Shown in pieces: positions 34,842 through 44,074 of a DNA stretch of 64,000 nucleotides (its first letter is position 1; each line of letters begins with the position of its first letter). Origin of the DNA: LGRD01 sp031415135. Lineage in GTDB: Bacteria; Pseudomonadota; Gammaproteobacteria; Burkholderiales; Burkholderiaceae_C. Made by a program: the position numbers and the translations under genes. The notes under the pieces are model-generated. The model was not told where the DNA came from and did not search any database. It saw nothing but the letters and a program-made list of their open reading frames with translations. The stretch lies in contig JANORB010000019.1 in the NCBI GenBank assembly GCA_031415135.1, forward strand, positions 1 to 64,000. Direction: 5' to 3'.

Positions 34842-35473
34842 GCCGGATAAGCACCGCTGCCGTCGGCCTTGGGCGGCGGGGCGCCGTGGGCCATCAGCTT
34901 GTCGGTGTAGGCAATGGCCACGGCCGACAGCAGGAAAGTGATGTGGATGACGGTCTGCCACAGCAAGACTTTCTCGCTGTAGTTCTCGGCATTGATGAAG
35001 GTCTTGAGCAGGTGGATCGAGCTGATGCCGATGATGGCGGTGGCCAGCTTCACTTTCAGCACCGAGGCATTCACATGGCTGAGCCACTCCGGCTGGTCGG
35101 GATGGCCTTCCAGGTTCATCCTCGACACAAAGGTTTCGTAGCCGCCGACAATGACCATGATGAGCAGGTTGGAGATCATCACCACATCGATCAGGCCAAG
35201 TACCACTAACATGATGATGGTTTCATTGAGCTTGGGCAAGCCGCCGCCGAAGTCGCCCTTGTAACCTATGCTTTTGATCAAGATGTCGAGTGCATTCTTG
35301 TCGCCGAAAACGGCTTCGATCAGATGCACGAGTTCGACCCAGAAATGGAAAACGTAGACGCACTGCGCCAGGATCAGCCCCAGGTAGAGTGGCAATTGCA
35401 GCCATCGGCTCATGAAGATGAAATTCGGAATCGGGCGCAACTGGACCTTGGCTGGGTCGGGGATCTGGGGCAT
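34835..35473 (-). CDS. YqhA-family (TIGR00645) inner membrane protein
   Basis: A 212-residue membrane protein with four hydrophobic segments. The conserved ETIIMLVVLGLIDVVMISNL and SSIHLLKTFI segments mark the UPF0114/YqhA family. Its function is unknown. Compared with the roughly 160-residue E. coli protein it has a longer N-terminus and a C-terminal extension. It is convergent with nhaA (7-base overlap) and divergent from acs. An upstream in-frame start is possible. Confidence 0.82.
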   Translation of the reverse strand: MPQIPDPAKVQLRPIPNFIFMSRWLQLPLYLGLILAQCVYVFHFWVELVHLIEAVFGDKNALDILIKSIGYKGDFGGGLPKLNETIIMLVVLGLIDVVMISNLLIMVIVGGYETFVSRMNLEGHPDQPEWLSHVNASVLKVKLATAIIGISSIHLLKTFINAENYSEKVLLWQTVIHITFLLSAVAIAYTDKLMAHGAPPPKADGSGAYPAH

Positions 35474-35642
35474 TGGCAGGGCTTTCAGGGTGGGTCCGAT
35501 GGTCGGAAATTGTAGTTGGCGCACCATGACAGCAGTGCGGCCCGGTTCGCGCGCCCTTCGAGTAAGCCCTTCGTAAGAGCCAGTGCCTAAGGTGCTGTGC
35601 AGTGTGACTTGTCGAATCAACAGAACCACGCAGGAGACGCCC

Positions 35643-37613
35643 ATGACCACCACAGCCACCCCCACCTACCTGCCTCCCGAGGCCCTGGCGAAGAACGCCC
35701 ATGTGTCCGGCATGGCTGCATACAACGCGCTGTGCGCCGAGGCCGAAGCCGACTACGAAGGCTACTGGGCCCGTCTGGCGCGTGAGTTCGTGACCTGGAA
35801 AACGCCGTTCACCAAGGGGCTGGACGACAGCGCGGCGCCGTTCTTCAAGTGGTTCGAAGACGGCACCTTGAACGTGTCCTACAACTGCCTGGACAAGCAG
35901 GTCGAGGCGGGTCTGGGCAACAAGGTCGCCATCATCTTCGAGGCCGACGACGGCAAGGTCACCAAGGTCACCTACAGCGAATTGCTGGAGCGCACTTGCA
36001 AACTGGCCAATGCGCTGAAGGCCAGCGGTGTCAAAAAGGGCGACCGTGTCGTCATCTACATGTCGATGTCGATCGAGGGCGTGGTGGCCATGCAGGCCTG
36101 TGCGCGCATCGGCGCCACGCATTCCGTGGTGTTCGGCGGTTTCTCGGCGCAGAGCCTGCGCGACCGGATCGAAGATGCCGGTGCGGTGATGGTCATCACG
36201 GCCGACGAGCAGGCCCGCGGCGGCAAGCAGTTGCCGCTCAAGGCCATCGTCGACGAGGCGCTGGCGCTGGGCGGCTGCGACAGCATCAGATCAGTCATCG
36301 TGTATCAGCGCACCGGCGGCAAGGTGGCTTTCGATGCCAGCCGCGACCACTGGATGCATGAAATCACCGCGTCGCAGCCCGCCACCTGCGAGCCTGAATG
36401 GGTGGGTGCCGAGCACCCGCTGTTCCTGCTGTACACGTCGGGCTCCACCGGCAAGCCCAAGGGCGTGCAGCATTCGACCGGCGGCTACCTGCTGCACGCG
36501 GCGCTGACGACCAAGTGGACCTTTGACCTGAAACCCGACGACGTGTTCTGGTGCACCGCCGACATTGGCTGGGTCACCGGCCACACCTACATCGCCTACG
36601 GTCCGCTGGCGCTGGGCGGCACCGAGATCGTGTTCGAAGGCGTTCCCACGTACCCTGACGCCGGCCGCTTCTGGAAGATGATCCAGGACCACAAGGTCAG
36701 CATTTTCTACACCGCGCCGACGGCGATCCGCTCGCTCATCAAGGCCGCAGAAGGCAATGCCGCCGCGCACCCCGACCGCTACGACCTGACGTCGCTGCGC
36801 ATCCTCGGTTCGGTGGGCGAGCCCATCAACCCGGCGGCGTGGGAGTGGTATCACAAGCACATCGGCGGTGGGCGCTGCCCGATCGTCGACACCTTCTGGC
36901 AGACCGAGACGGGTGGTCACATGATCACGCCGTTGCCGGGCGCCACGCCGCTGGTGCCGGGGTCGTGCACGCTGCCGTTCCCGGGCATCATGGCCGCGGT
37001 GGTGGACGAAACCGGCAAGGACGTGCCGTGGGGGCAGGGCGGCATTCTGGTGGTCAAGAAGCCGTGGCCCAGCATGATCCGCAACATCTATGGCGACCCG
37101 GAGCGCTTCAAGAAGAGTTACTACCCGGAAGACTTCAAGGGCAAGTACTACCTGGCCGGCGACGGCGCCATCCGCGACCAGAAAACCGGCTACTTCACGA
37201 TCACCGGCCGCATCGATGACGTTCTGAATGTCAGCGGCCACCGCATGGGCACGATGGAAATCGAGTCGGCCCTGGTATCGCACACCGAATTGGTGGCCGA
37301 GGCCGCGGTGGTCGGCCGGCCCGACGAGACCACCGGCGAAGCGATCTGCGCCTTCGTGGTGCTCAAGCGCGCCCGGCCCACCGGCGAAGAGGCCAAGCGA
37401 ATCGCCAAGGAGTTGCGCGACTGGGTGGGCAAGGAGATCGGCCCGATCGCCAAGCCGAAGGACATTCGTTTTGGCGACAACCTGCCCAAGACCCGCTCGG
37501 GCAAGATCATGCGCAGGCTGCTGCGTTCGGTGGCCAAGGGCGAGGCCATCACGCAAGACACGTCGACCCTGGAGAACCCGGCCATCCTGGATCAATTGGC
37601 CGAGAAGAACTGA
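35643..37613 (+). CDS. acs: Acetyl-CoA synthetase (AMP-forming)
   Basis: A 656-residue adenylate-forming enzyme that makes acetyl-CoA from acetate, ATP and CoA through acetyl-AMP. The P-loop-like YTSGSTGKPKGVQH, the DTFWQTETGG motif, and the C-terminal PKTRSGKIMRRLLR are present; the Lys of the last motif is the residue that protein acetylases use to switch Acs off. CAGGAG precedes ATG 35643. It is divergent from the yqhA-like gene across a 169-bp spacer. Confidence 0.95.
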   Translation: MTTTATPTYLPPEALAKNAHVSGMAAYNALCAEAEADYEGYWARLAREFVTWKTPFTKGLDDSAAPFFKWFEDGTLNVSYNCLDKQVEAGLGNKVAIIFEADDGKVTKVTYSELLERTCKLANALKASGVKKGDRVVIYMSMSIEGVVAMQACARIGATHSVVFGGFSAQSLRDRIEDAGAVMVITADEQARGGKQLPLKAIVDEALALGGCDSIRSVIVYQRTGGKVAFDASRDHWMHEITASQPATCEPEWVGAEHPLFLLYTSGSTGKPKGVQHSTGGYLLHAALTTKWTFDLKPDDVFWCTADIGWVTGHTYIAYGPLALGGTEIVFEGVPTYPDAGRFWKMIQDHKVSIFYTAPTAIRSLIKAAEGNAAAHPDRYDLTSLRILGSVGEPINPAAWEWYHKHIGGGRCPIVDTFWQTETGGHMITPLPGATPLVPGSCTLPFPGIMAAVVDETGKDVPWGQGGILVVKKPWPSMIRNIYGDPERFKKSYYPEDFKGKYYLAGDGAIRDQKTGYFTITGRIDDVLNVSGHRMGTMEIESALVSHTELVAEAAVVGRPDETTGEAICAFVVLKRARPTGEEAKRIAKELRDWVGKEIGPIAKPKDIRFGDNLPKTRSGKIMRRLLRSVAKGEAITQDTSTLENPAILDQLAEKN

Positions 37614-37622
37614 CAACCTGAG

Positions 37623-38264
37623 TCAGCGCGGGCGGTTGGACCGGGCGCGCGCCAGCGCGGCTTCGATAACCGCGTGTCTCTGGTCGGGTTCGGCCGGGTC
37701 GCTGGTCCCGGGCGCGGCTTTTGTCTGGCCCGCCAGGCGGGCGTCGCGCTCGGTCCTGTCGCGATCGAGGCGGAACTGGTGAAAACCGTAGCGCTCGCGC
37801 GACTCTGACGCCTGCGCAGCGCTCCACGCCGCCCATCCGGTGTCGTCGCCGGTGACGGTGACCATCGCGATGCAGTCCACCGGGCAGACCGGCAGGCACA
37901 GATCACAACCGGTGCAGGCATCATGGATGACGGTGTGCATCAGCTTGGGCCCGCCGACGATGCAGTCCACCGGGCAGGCCTTGATGCACAAGGTGCAGCC
38001 GATGCACCAGGCTTCATCGATCACCGCCAGGCGGCGCGGCCCCTCGACGCCATGCGCCGGGTTCAACGCGACGATGGGATGGCCGGTGATTGCAGCCAGC
38101 CGGGCGACGCCCTGTTGGCCGCCTGGCGGGCATTGATTGATGCCGGCTTCGCGGTTCGCGATCGCGCGTGCATAGGCGCTGCAATCGGCATAGCCGCAGC
38201 GTGTGCACTGCGTTTGCGGCAGCGCGTCGTTGATCCGGTCGGCCAGCCGGGCGGTTGAAATCAC
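37623..38264 (-). CDS. rsxB: RnfB-like 4Fe-4S ferredoxin protein, soluble and solitary
   Basis: About 213 residues from a GTG start at 38264. An N-terminal four-Cys domain (CTRCGYADC with a later CPPGG) is followed by two ferredoxin motifs, CIGCTLCIKACPVDCI and CTGCDLCLPVCPVDCI. This is the cluster-bearing part of RnfB/RsxB. The hydrophobic N-terminal anchor of true RnfB is absent, and no other rnf genes are near. The C-terminal part is charged and Arg-rich. It starts 10 bases after the phaZ stop, so the two genes are probably cotranscribed. The electron partner is unknown. Confidence 0.82.
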   Translation of the reverse strand: MISTARLADRINDALPQTQCTRCGYADCSAYARAIANREAGINQCPPGGQQGVARLAAITGHPIVALNPAHGVEGPRRLAVIDEAWCIGCTLCIKACPVDCIVGGPKLMHTVIHDACTGCDLCLPVCPVDCIAMVTVTGDDTGWAAWSAAQASESRERYGFHQFRLDRDRTERDARLAGQTKAAPGTSDPAEPDQRHAVIEAALARARSNRPR

Positions 38265-38274
38265 CGCCCGATTA

Positions 38275-39627
38275 TCACGTTGCCCTGCGTGCACCGGCCT
38301 TCTTGAGCGCAACCGACGCCTGGGGTGCGGCGGCCTTGCGGGCAGCGGCGCGCTTGCGCGGCGCCTGGTCCTGCGATCTCTCGCCGCTGGCCTGGTGGGT
38401 GGCAATGAAGTTGCGCACCTGCGGGTAGATCTCTTCGCGCCAACGCCGGCCGGAGAAGATGCCGTAGTGGCCTGCGCCGACCGCGTCGTAGTGGAACTGG
38501 CGTGGCTTGGGAATGCCGGTGCACAGGTCGTGCGCCGCGCGTGTTTGTCCGGCGCCGGAAATGTCGTCGAGCTCGCCCTCGATGGTCAGCAGCGCGGGGC
38601 CTGTGATGTCTTGCGGCCGGACCAGGTTGCCGCGAACCACCCACGTGCCGTTGACCAGCGCAAAGTCCTGAAACACGGTCTTGATGGTGTCGAGGTAGTA
38701 CTCGGCCGGCATGTCCAGCACGGCGTTGTACTCGTCGTAGAAGTCGCGGTGGAAGTCGGCGTTGTCACCGTCTCCGCGCACCAGGTCCAGAAAGTAGTCG
38801 TAGTGCGACTTCATGTGGCGGTCCGGATTCATCGCGATGAACCCCGCGTGCTGCATGAACCCGGGATAGACCCGCCGCCCGCTGCCGGGGTAGTTGACCG
38901 GCACGCGGTAGATCACGTTGTGCTCGAACCACGAGTGGCTCTTGTTCATGGCCAGGTTGTTCACGGCCGTGGGGCTCTTGCGGGCGTCGATCGGCCCACC
39001 CATCATGGTCATGGTGCGCGGCGTGGCTTCGCCGGCGCTTGCCATCAAGGAGATCGCCGCCAGCACGGGCACCGTGGGTTGGCATACCGAGATCACGTTG
39101 ACCTCCGGGCCGACGTGGCGAATGAACTCCTGCACGTAGCTCACATAGTCGTCGAGGTGGAACGGGCCCCCCTCGGCCGGGACCATGCGCGCGTCGGTCC
39201 AGTCGGTGATGAAGACCTTGTGGTCCTTCAGCAGTTCACGAACGGTCTCGCGCAACAGCGTCGAGTGGTGGCCCGACAGCGGTGCCACGACCAGCACGGT
39301 GGGCTGATCCTTCATGCGCGACAGCATCGGCAGGTTGTCGCTGAAGCGCTTGAAGCGCAACAGCCTGCAAAACGGCTTGGTCACCGCCGTTTGTTGCTGA
39401 ACGGCGACGTCCACGCCGTCGATGCTGACCGAGGTGATGTTGAATTCGGGCTTCTCGTATTCCTTGGCCAGCCTGTGCATCAGGTCCAGGCCAGCCGACA
39501 CGCGCTGCGCCATCGGCGTGTGCGTGAACAGCGACAGCGGGTGGTTGTAGAGCTTGGACGACGCGCTGGCGAATTCAGCAAAGGGGCTGAGCAGGGCTCG
39601 CTGGGATTCATACAACTGGTACAGCAT
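38275..39627 (-). CDS. phaZ: Intracellular poly(3-hydroxybutyrate) depolymerase with a basic C-terminal tail
   Basis: A 450-residue enzyme that mobilises stored PHB granules. The Cys nucleophile motif VISVCQPTVPVLAA (Cys182) corresponds to Cys183 of Ralstonia PhaZa1. The Asp region ELDDISGAGQT and the His region AVGAGHYGIFSGRRW complete the triad. The last ~35 residues are rich in Ala, Lys and Arg (PRKRAAARKAAAP, then VALKKAGARR) and resemble the PhaF/histone-H1-like tails of granule proteins; such a tail is not part of the core enzyme. A TGCAGTGCAGCA-type sequence lies upstream at 39702-39713. Confidence 0.93.
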   Translation of the reverse strand: MLYQLYESQRALLSPFAEFASASSKLYNHPLSLFTHTPMAQRVSAGLDLMHRLAKEYEKPEFNITSVSIDGVDVAVQQQTAVTKPFCRLLRFKRFSDNLPMLSRMKDQPTVLVVAPLSGHHSTLLRETVRELLKDHKVFITDWTDARMVPAEGGPFHLDDYVSYVQEFIRHVGPEVNVISVCQPTVPVLAAISLMASAGEATPRTMTMMGGPIDARKSPTAVNNLAMNKSHSWFEHNVIYRVPVNYPGSGRRVYPGFMQHAGFIAMNPDRHMKSHYDYFLDLVRGDGDNADFHRDFYDEYNAVLDMPAEYYLDTIKTVFQDFALVNGTWVVRGNLVRPQDITGPALLTIEGELDDISGAGQTRAAHDLCTGIPKPRQFHYDAVGAGHYGIFSGRRWREEIYPQVRNFIATHQASGERSQDQAPRKRAAARKAAAPQASVALKKAGARRAT

Positions 39628-39834
39628 GGCGTCGGCCTTTGGTTTCTGACACTTTCAATGGCGAGCTTCGAGGCGGATCGGCGTTCGAAGCGGTAAATTT
39701 TGTGCAGTGCAGCATTCTACGAACAATAACAACATCCTGCACGTGTCATTCCAGGGGCGGTAACCCAAAAACAGCGTTGAACCAGGCCCAGTCCTGGTTT
39801 CATGACCCGGCAGGGCGGGCACGGTGAAGGCGAT

Positions 39835-41034
39835 TCAGGCGACCTTTGCCAATGCGTGAACCACCGCGTCGACGTTCTTGGCATTCAGCGCGGCCACACA
39901 GATCCGGCCCGAATCGACCCCGTAGATGCCGAATTCACTGCGCAGACGCTGCATTTGATCCTTGCTCATCCCGGTGTAGCTGAACATGCCTTTTTGCTGG
40001 GTGATGAAGCTCACATCCTGCTCCAGGCCTGCGGCCTCGAGCTTTTCGCGCAACGAATGGCGGATTTGTTTGATGCGGGCGCGCATTTCGGCCAGTTCTT
40101 GTTCCCACATGGCACGCAGCGCAGGCGTCGTCAACACCGTCGCCACGACCTGCGCCCCGTGTGTCGGGGGGGTGGAATAGTTGCTGCGGATGACGCGCTT
40201 GAGCTGGCTGAGCACACGGTCGGCTTCGTCTTTGGACGGACACACCACGCTCAGCGCGCCGACCCGCTCGCCATAGAGTGAAAAACTCTTGGAAAAGCTG
40301 GTGGCCACCAAAAACTCCAACCCGGCCGACATCATCAGGCCCACAACCGCGCCATCTTCGGCGATGCCCTCGCCAAAGCCCTGATAAGCCATGTCGAGGA
40401 ACGGGGTCAGGCCGCCGGCCTTGAGAGCGGCGACGACCTGCGCCCATTGGCCCAGCGACAGGTCGCAGCCGGTCGGGTTGTGGCAGCACGCGTGCAGCAC
40501 GACGATGGTGCCCGGCGTGGCCTGCCGGAGCGCCGCCAGCATGGCGTCGAAGTTCAGGCCCCGGGTGGCGGCGTCGTAGTACGGATACTGGCCGACGCCG
40601 AAACCCGAAGCTTCGAACAGGGCGCGGTGATTCTCCCAGCTCGGGTCGCTGATCAACACCTGGGCGCCCGGGTTCAGGCGCTTCAGGAAATCAGCGCCGA
40701 CCCTCAGGCCGCCAGTGCCTCCCAGCCCCTGAATGGTGGCAATGCGTCCGGCCTGGACTGCTTCGCTGTCGGCGCCGAAGACCAGGCCCTGCACGGCCTT
40801 GTCGTAGGCGGCAATGCCGTCGATCGGCAGATAGCCCCGTGGCTTGGGCGACTCCATCATCATCGCTTCGGCCGCTCTGACGCACTTGAGCAGCGGCAAT
40901 TTGCCGTTCTCGTCAAAGTAGACGCCCACCCCGAGGTTGACCTTGGCGGGGTTGGGGTCGGCATTGAACTGCTCGTTCAGCCCGAGGATCGGGTCGCGCG
41001 GGGCCATTTCAACGGCGGAGAAAAGGGAGGCCAT
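39835..41034 (-). CDS. Aspartate/aromatic aminotransferase
   Basis: A 399-residue class I PLP aminotransferase of the AspC/TyrB subgroup. The N-terminus DPILGLNEQFNADPNPAKVNLGVGVY is typical of this group, and the Schiff-base Lys lies in SFSKSFSLYGERVG. It transfers amino groups between aspartate or aromatic amino acids and 2-oxoglutarate. AspC and TyrB are not separated with certainty from sequence alone. It is divergent from uvrB across 104 bases. Confidence 0.92.
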   Translation of the reverse strand: MASLFSAVEMAPRDPILGLNEQFNADPNPAKVNLGVGVYFDENGKLPLLKCVRAAEAMMMESPKPRGYLPIDGIAAYDKAVQGLVFGADSEAVQAGRIATIQGLGGTGGLRVGADFLKRLNPGAQVLISDPSWENHRALFEASGFGVGQYPYYDAATRGLNFDAMLAALRQATPGTIVVLHACCHNPTGCDLSLGQWAQVVAALKAGGLTPFLDMAYQGFGEGIAEDGAVVGLMMSAGLEFLVATSFSKSFSLYGERVGALSVVCPSKDEADRVLSQLKRVIRSNYSTPPTHGAQVVATVLTTPALRAMWEQELAEMRARIKQIRHSLREKLEAAGLEQDVSFITQQKGMFSYTGMSKDQMQRLRSEFGIYGVDSGRICVAALNAKNVDAVVHALAKVA

Positions 41035-41138
41035 GGGCAGTCCTTGGAAGTCGGGGGGTGCGAAAACGGGAATTCAGCTAGTCTTTGCGGTTGCCTTGAC
41101 TTTGGCCAAGGCCGTCCACCGCGGGAATTTTATCTGCC

Positions 41139-43259
41139 ATGACCCAGTTGTTCGACGCCGACATCCTTGAGGCCGCCGAGCCGGCGCCGCAGGGTGAATT
41201 CGTGAGTTACCCCGGCTCGCCTTTCCAGCTGTTTTGCCCCTATCCGCCGGCAGGCGACCAGCCCACCGCGATTGCGCAGTTGGTCGAAGGCTTGCGGGAC
41301 GGCCTGAGCTTCCAGACCCTGTTGGGTGTCACCGGCTCCGGCAAGACCTTCACCATGGCCAACGTGATTGCCCAGATGGGCCGCCCGGCGATCGTCTTTG
41401 CGCCCAACAAGACCTTGGCGGCACAGCTGTACAGCGAGTTCCGCGAATTCTTTCCACGCAATGCGGTCGAGTACTTCGTCAGCTACTACGACTACTACCA
41501 GCCCGAGGCCTACGTTCCGCAGCGCGACCTGTTCATCGAAAAGGACAGCGCCATCAACGAGCACATCGAGCAGATGCGCCTGAGTGCGACCAAGAGCCTG
41601 CTCGAGCGGCGCGATGTGGTGATCGTCGCGTCGGTGAGCGCGATCTACGGCATCGGCAACCCGAGCGATTACCACAAGATGGTGATGACGCTGCGCGTGG
41701 GCGACCGCATGGGCCAGCGCGACGTGATCGCGCAGCTGATTCGCATGCAGTACAAGCGCAACGATGTCGATTTCAGCCGGGGGGTGTTCCGTGTGCGCGG
41801 TGACACGATCGACGTGTTTCCGGCCGAACACTCGGAACTGGCGATTCGCATCGAACTGTTCGACGACGAGGTCGAGTCGCTCCAGTTGCTCGACCCGCTG
41901 ACAGGCCGCATCCGGCAGAAGATTCCGCGCTTCACCGTGTATCCCAGCAGCCACTATGTGACGCCGCGCGACCGGGTTGTGGCCGCCATTGCAACGATCA
42001 AGGACGAACTCCGCGCGCGCCTTGCCGAACTGGTGGGCATGGGCAAACTGGTCGAGGCACAGCGACTGGAGCAACGCACCCGTTTCGACCTCGAGATGCT
42101 GCAGGAAGTGGGGCACTGCAAGGGCATCGAGAACTACACCCGCCACCTGTCGGCGGCCCAGCCCGGAGAGCCGCCGCCGACGCTGGTGGACTACCTGCCC
42201 GCCGACGCGTTGATGTTCCTGGACGAAAGCCACGTGTTGATCGGCCAGTTCGGCGGCATGTACAACGGCGACCGAGCCCGCAAAACCACGCTGGTCGAAT
42301 ATGGCTTCCGGTTGCCTAGCGCGTTGGACAACCGACCGCTCAAGTTCGAAGAGTTCGAGAAGAAGATGCGCCAGGTCATGTATGTCTCGGCAACGCCTGC
42401 CGCCTACGAAAAAGAGACCTCGGGGCAGGTGGTCGAGCAACTGGTTCGGCCCACGGGGCTCGTCGACCCGCCGGTCGAAGTTCGACCCGCCACCCACCAG
42501 GTCGATGATGTGCTCCAGGAGATCCGGGACCGGGTCGAGATCCACGAGCGCGTCTTGATCACCACGCTCACCAAGCGCATGGCCGAGCAGTTGACCGACT
42601 ATCTGAGCGACAACGGTGTCAAGGTGCGCTACCTGCACAGCGATGTGGACACCATCGAGCGGGTCGAAATCCTGCGCGACCTGCGTCTGGGCACATTCGA
42701 CGTGCTGGTGGGCATCAACCTGCTGCGCGAAGGGCTTGACATTCCCGAGGTCTCGCTGGTGGCGATCCTGGATGCCGACAAGGAAGGCTTCCTGCGCTCC
42801 GAACGCAGCCTGATCCAGACCATCGGCCGGGCGGCCCGAAACCTCAACGGCAGGGCCATCCTGTATGCCGACAAGGTCACCGAGTCGATGCGAAAGGCGA
42901 TCGATGAAACCGAGCGCCGACGCGCCAAGCAAGTGGCTCACAACCTGGCGATGGGGATCACGCCGCGCAGCGTGGTCAAAAAGGTCAAGGAGCTGATTGA
43001 CGGTGTTTACGGCGATAAGGGCGCCAAAGATGACCTGAAGGCCGCCAATGAATCCATTGCGATCGAGACGATGAGTGAAAAAGACCTTGGCAAGCGGATC
43101 AAGCAGTTGGAAAAGCAAATGCTGGATCACGCGCGGAATCTGGAATTCGAGAAGGCTGCGCGGGTACGGGACCAGCTTGCATTGCTGCGGGAACAGGCAT
43201 TTGGTGCCTCAGTCGCCGACCACTTGATGCCGATTTCCGGGGCCGGTTCCGAGGCTTGA
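41139..43259 (+). CDS. uvrB: UvrABC excision nuclease subunit B
   Basis: A 706-residue SF2-type protein that loads on damaged DNA with UvrA and recruits UvrC. Walker A is GVTGSGKTFTMA. The damage-binding beta-hairpin YYDYYQPEAYVP is present. Motifs V-VI include LREGLDIPEVSLVAILDAD and IQTIGRAARN. A C-terminal UVR domain (KQLEKQMLDHARNLEFEKAA) contacts UvrC. The N-terminus is about 20 residues longer than in E. coli. No LexA-type box is visible in the short upstream spacer. Confidence 0.96.
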   Translation: MTQLFDADILEAAEPAPQGEFVSYPGSPFQLFCPYPPAGDQPTAIAQLVEGLRDGLSFQTLLGVTGSGKTFTMANVIAQMGRPAIVFAPNKTLAAQLYSEFREFFPRNAVEYFVSYYDYYQPEAYVPQRDLFIEKDSAINEHIEQMRLSATKSLLERRDVVIVASVSAIYGIGNPSDYHKMVMTLRVGDRMGQRDVIAQLIRMQYKRNDVDFSRGVFRVRGDTIDVFPAEHSELAIRIELFDDEVESLQLLDPLTGRIRQKIPRFTVYPSSHYVTPRDRVVAAIATIKDELRARLAELVGMGKLVEAQRLEQRTRFDLEMLQEVGHCKGIENYTRHLSAAQPGEPPPTLVDYLPADALMFLDESHVLIGQFGGMYNGDRARKTTLVEYGFRLPSALDNRPLKFEEFEKKMRQVMYVSATPAAYEKETSGQVVEQLVRPTGLVDPPVEVRPATHQVDDVLQEIRDRVEIHERVLITTLTKRMAEQLTDYLSDNGVKVRYLHSDVDTIERVEILRDLRLGTFDVLVGINLLREGLDIPEVSLVAILDADKEGFLRSERSLIQTIGRAARNLNGRAILYADKVTESMRKAIDETERRRAKQVAHNLAMGITPRSVVKKVKELIDGVYGDKGAKDDLKAANESIAIETMSEKDLGKRIKQLEKQMLDHARNLEFEKAARVRDQLALLREQAFGASVADHLMPISGAGSEA

Positions 43260-43294
43260 AACCGGGTCGTCGGCGGCAGGGAACTTCTGGCGCC

Positions 43295-43348
43295 AATCTT
43301 GACCAAATCAGTCGGCTTCAGGTATACTCGACTAAAGCACTCGGATAA
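43295..43348 (+). promoter_or_regulatory. iscR promoter with two IscR type-1-like sites
   Basis: A sigma-70 promoter is visible: -35 TTGACC (43299-43304), 18-base spacer, -10 TATACT (43323-43328). The -35 region lies in a sequence that differs from the core of the E. coli type-1 IscR consensus by about one base (43295-43319, core TTGACCAAATCAGTCGGCT). A second, weaker match lies over the -10 and start region (43324-43348, ATACTCGACTAAAGCACTCG). Repression by [2Fe-2S]-IscR is the established logic in E. coli. It leaves a 5' leader of about 140 bases. Confidence 0.78.
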
Positions 43349-43474
43349 TTTTCAGCCCAGTTCGTTTGGGCCGCATGGAGTGATTTCAGAGCCTTCACAA
43401 GAGGCGATGGAAGCGGGGAAATCGGGTACCTGGTTTACTTTTGATTTGCCAAGATTGGCCTTAAGGAGAATCCC

Positions 43475-44011
43475 ATGCGTTTGACCACAAAAGGTCGCTT
43501 TGCGGTGACGGCGATGATCGATCTGGCTCTGCGCGAGCACGCCGGACCGGTGGCTTTGGCTGCCATCAGTGCACGTCAGCAGATCTCGCTGTCGTACCTG
43601 GAGCAGTTGTTCGGAAAGTTGCGGCGCCATGACCTGGTCGAAAGCACGCGGGGTCCGGGCGGAGGTTATTCACTCGGTCGCAAGGCCGAGGAAATCACGG
43701 TGGCCGACATCATCGTCGCTGTCGATGAACCGATAGACGCCACCGGCTGCGGTGGCAAGGACAACTGCATGGGTGAAGATTCGGGACGGTGCATGACCCA
43801 CGACTTGTGGGCGAGCCTGAACGCCAAGATGATCGAGTTTCTTGACTCTGTTTCTTTGCGCAAGCTGGTCAACGAACAGTTGGCCAAAGGTGTGTCCATC
43901 GAAGAGCACCCCGTGAAGCGGGCGATCTCCACGCAGCCCGTGGTCAAGCCCATCAAGATCACCGCGCCCAATTCCGTGTTCGCACTGGGCAATGCATTCG
44001 CCACCAAGTAA
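43475..44011 (+). CDS. iscR: Fe-S cluster regulator IscR
   Basis: A 178-residue Rrf2-family regulator. A winged HTH covers about residues 1-65, and the cluster ligands are Cys92, Cys98 and Cys106 with His109; E. coli has Cys104 and His107, so there is a two-residue insertion between the second and third Cys. It senses cluster status and controls the isc operon. AAGGAG precedes the ATG. Two type-1-like sites over the promoter indicate autoregulation. The C-terminal extension ends VFALGNAFATK. Confidence 0.96.
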   Translation: MRLTTKGRFAVTAMIDLALREHAGPVALAAISARQQISLSYLEQLFGKLRRHDLVESTRGPGGGYSLGRKAEEITVADIIVAVDEPIDATGCGGKDNCMGEDSGRCMTHDLWASLNAKMIEFLDSVSLRKLVNEQLAKGVSIEEHPVKRAISTQPVVKPIKITAPNSVFALGNAFATK

Positions 44012-44074
44012 CAAACGCCCGCGCCTTTGACCCTGCTGGGCTGTCCTGGGCGCGACATTGAGCAAACTCTGCGT

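Noticed and set aside
41035..41138. LexA box in the uvrB upstream spacer
   Set aside because: No CTGT-N8-ACAG-type sequence is visible in the short spacer.
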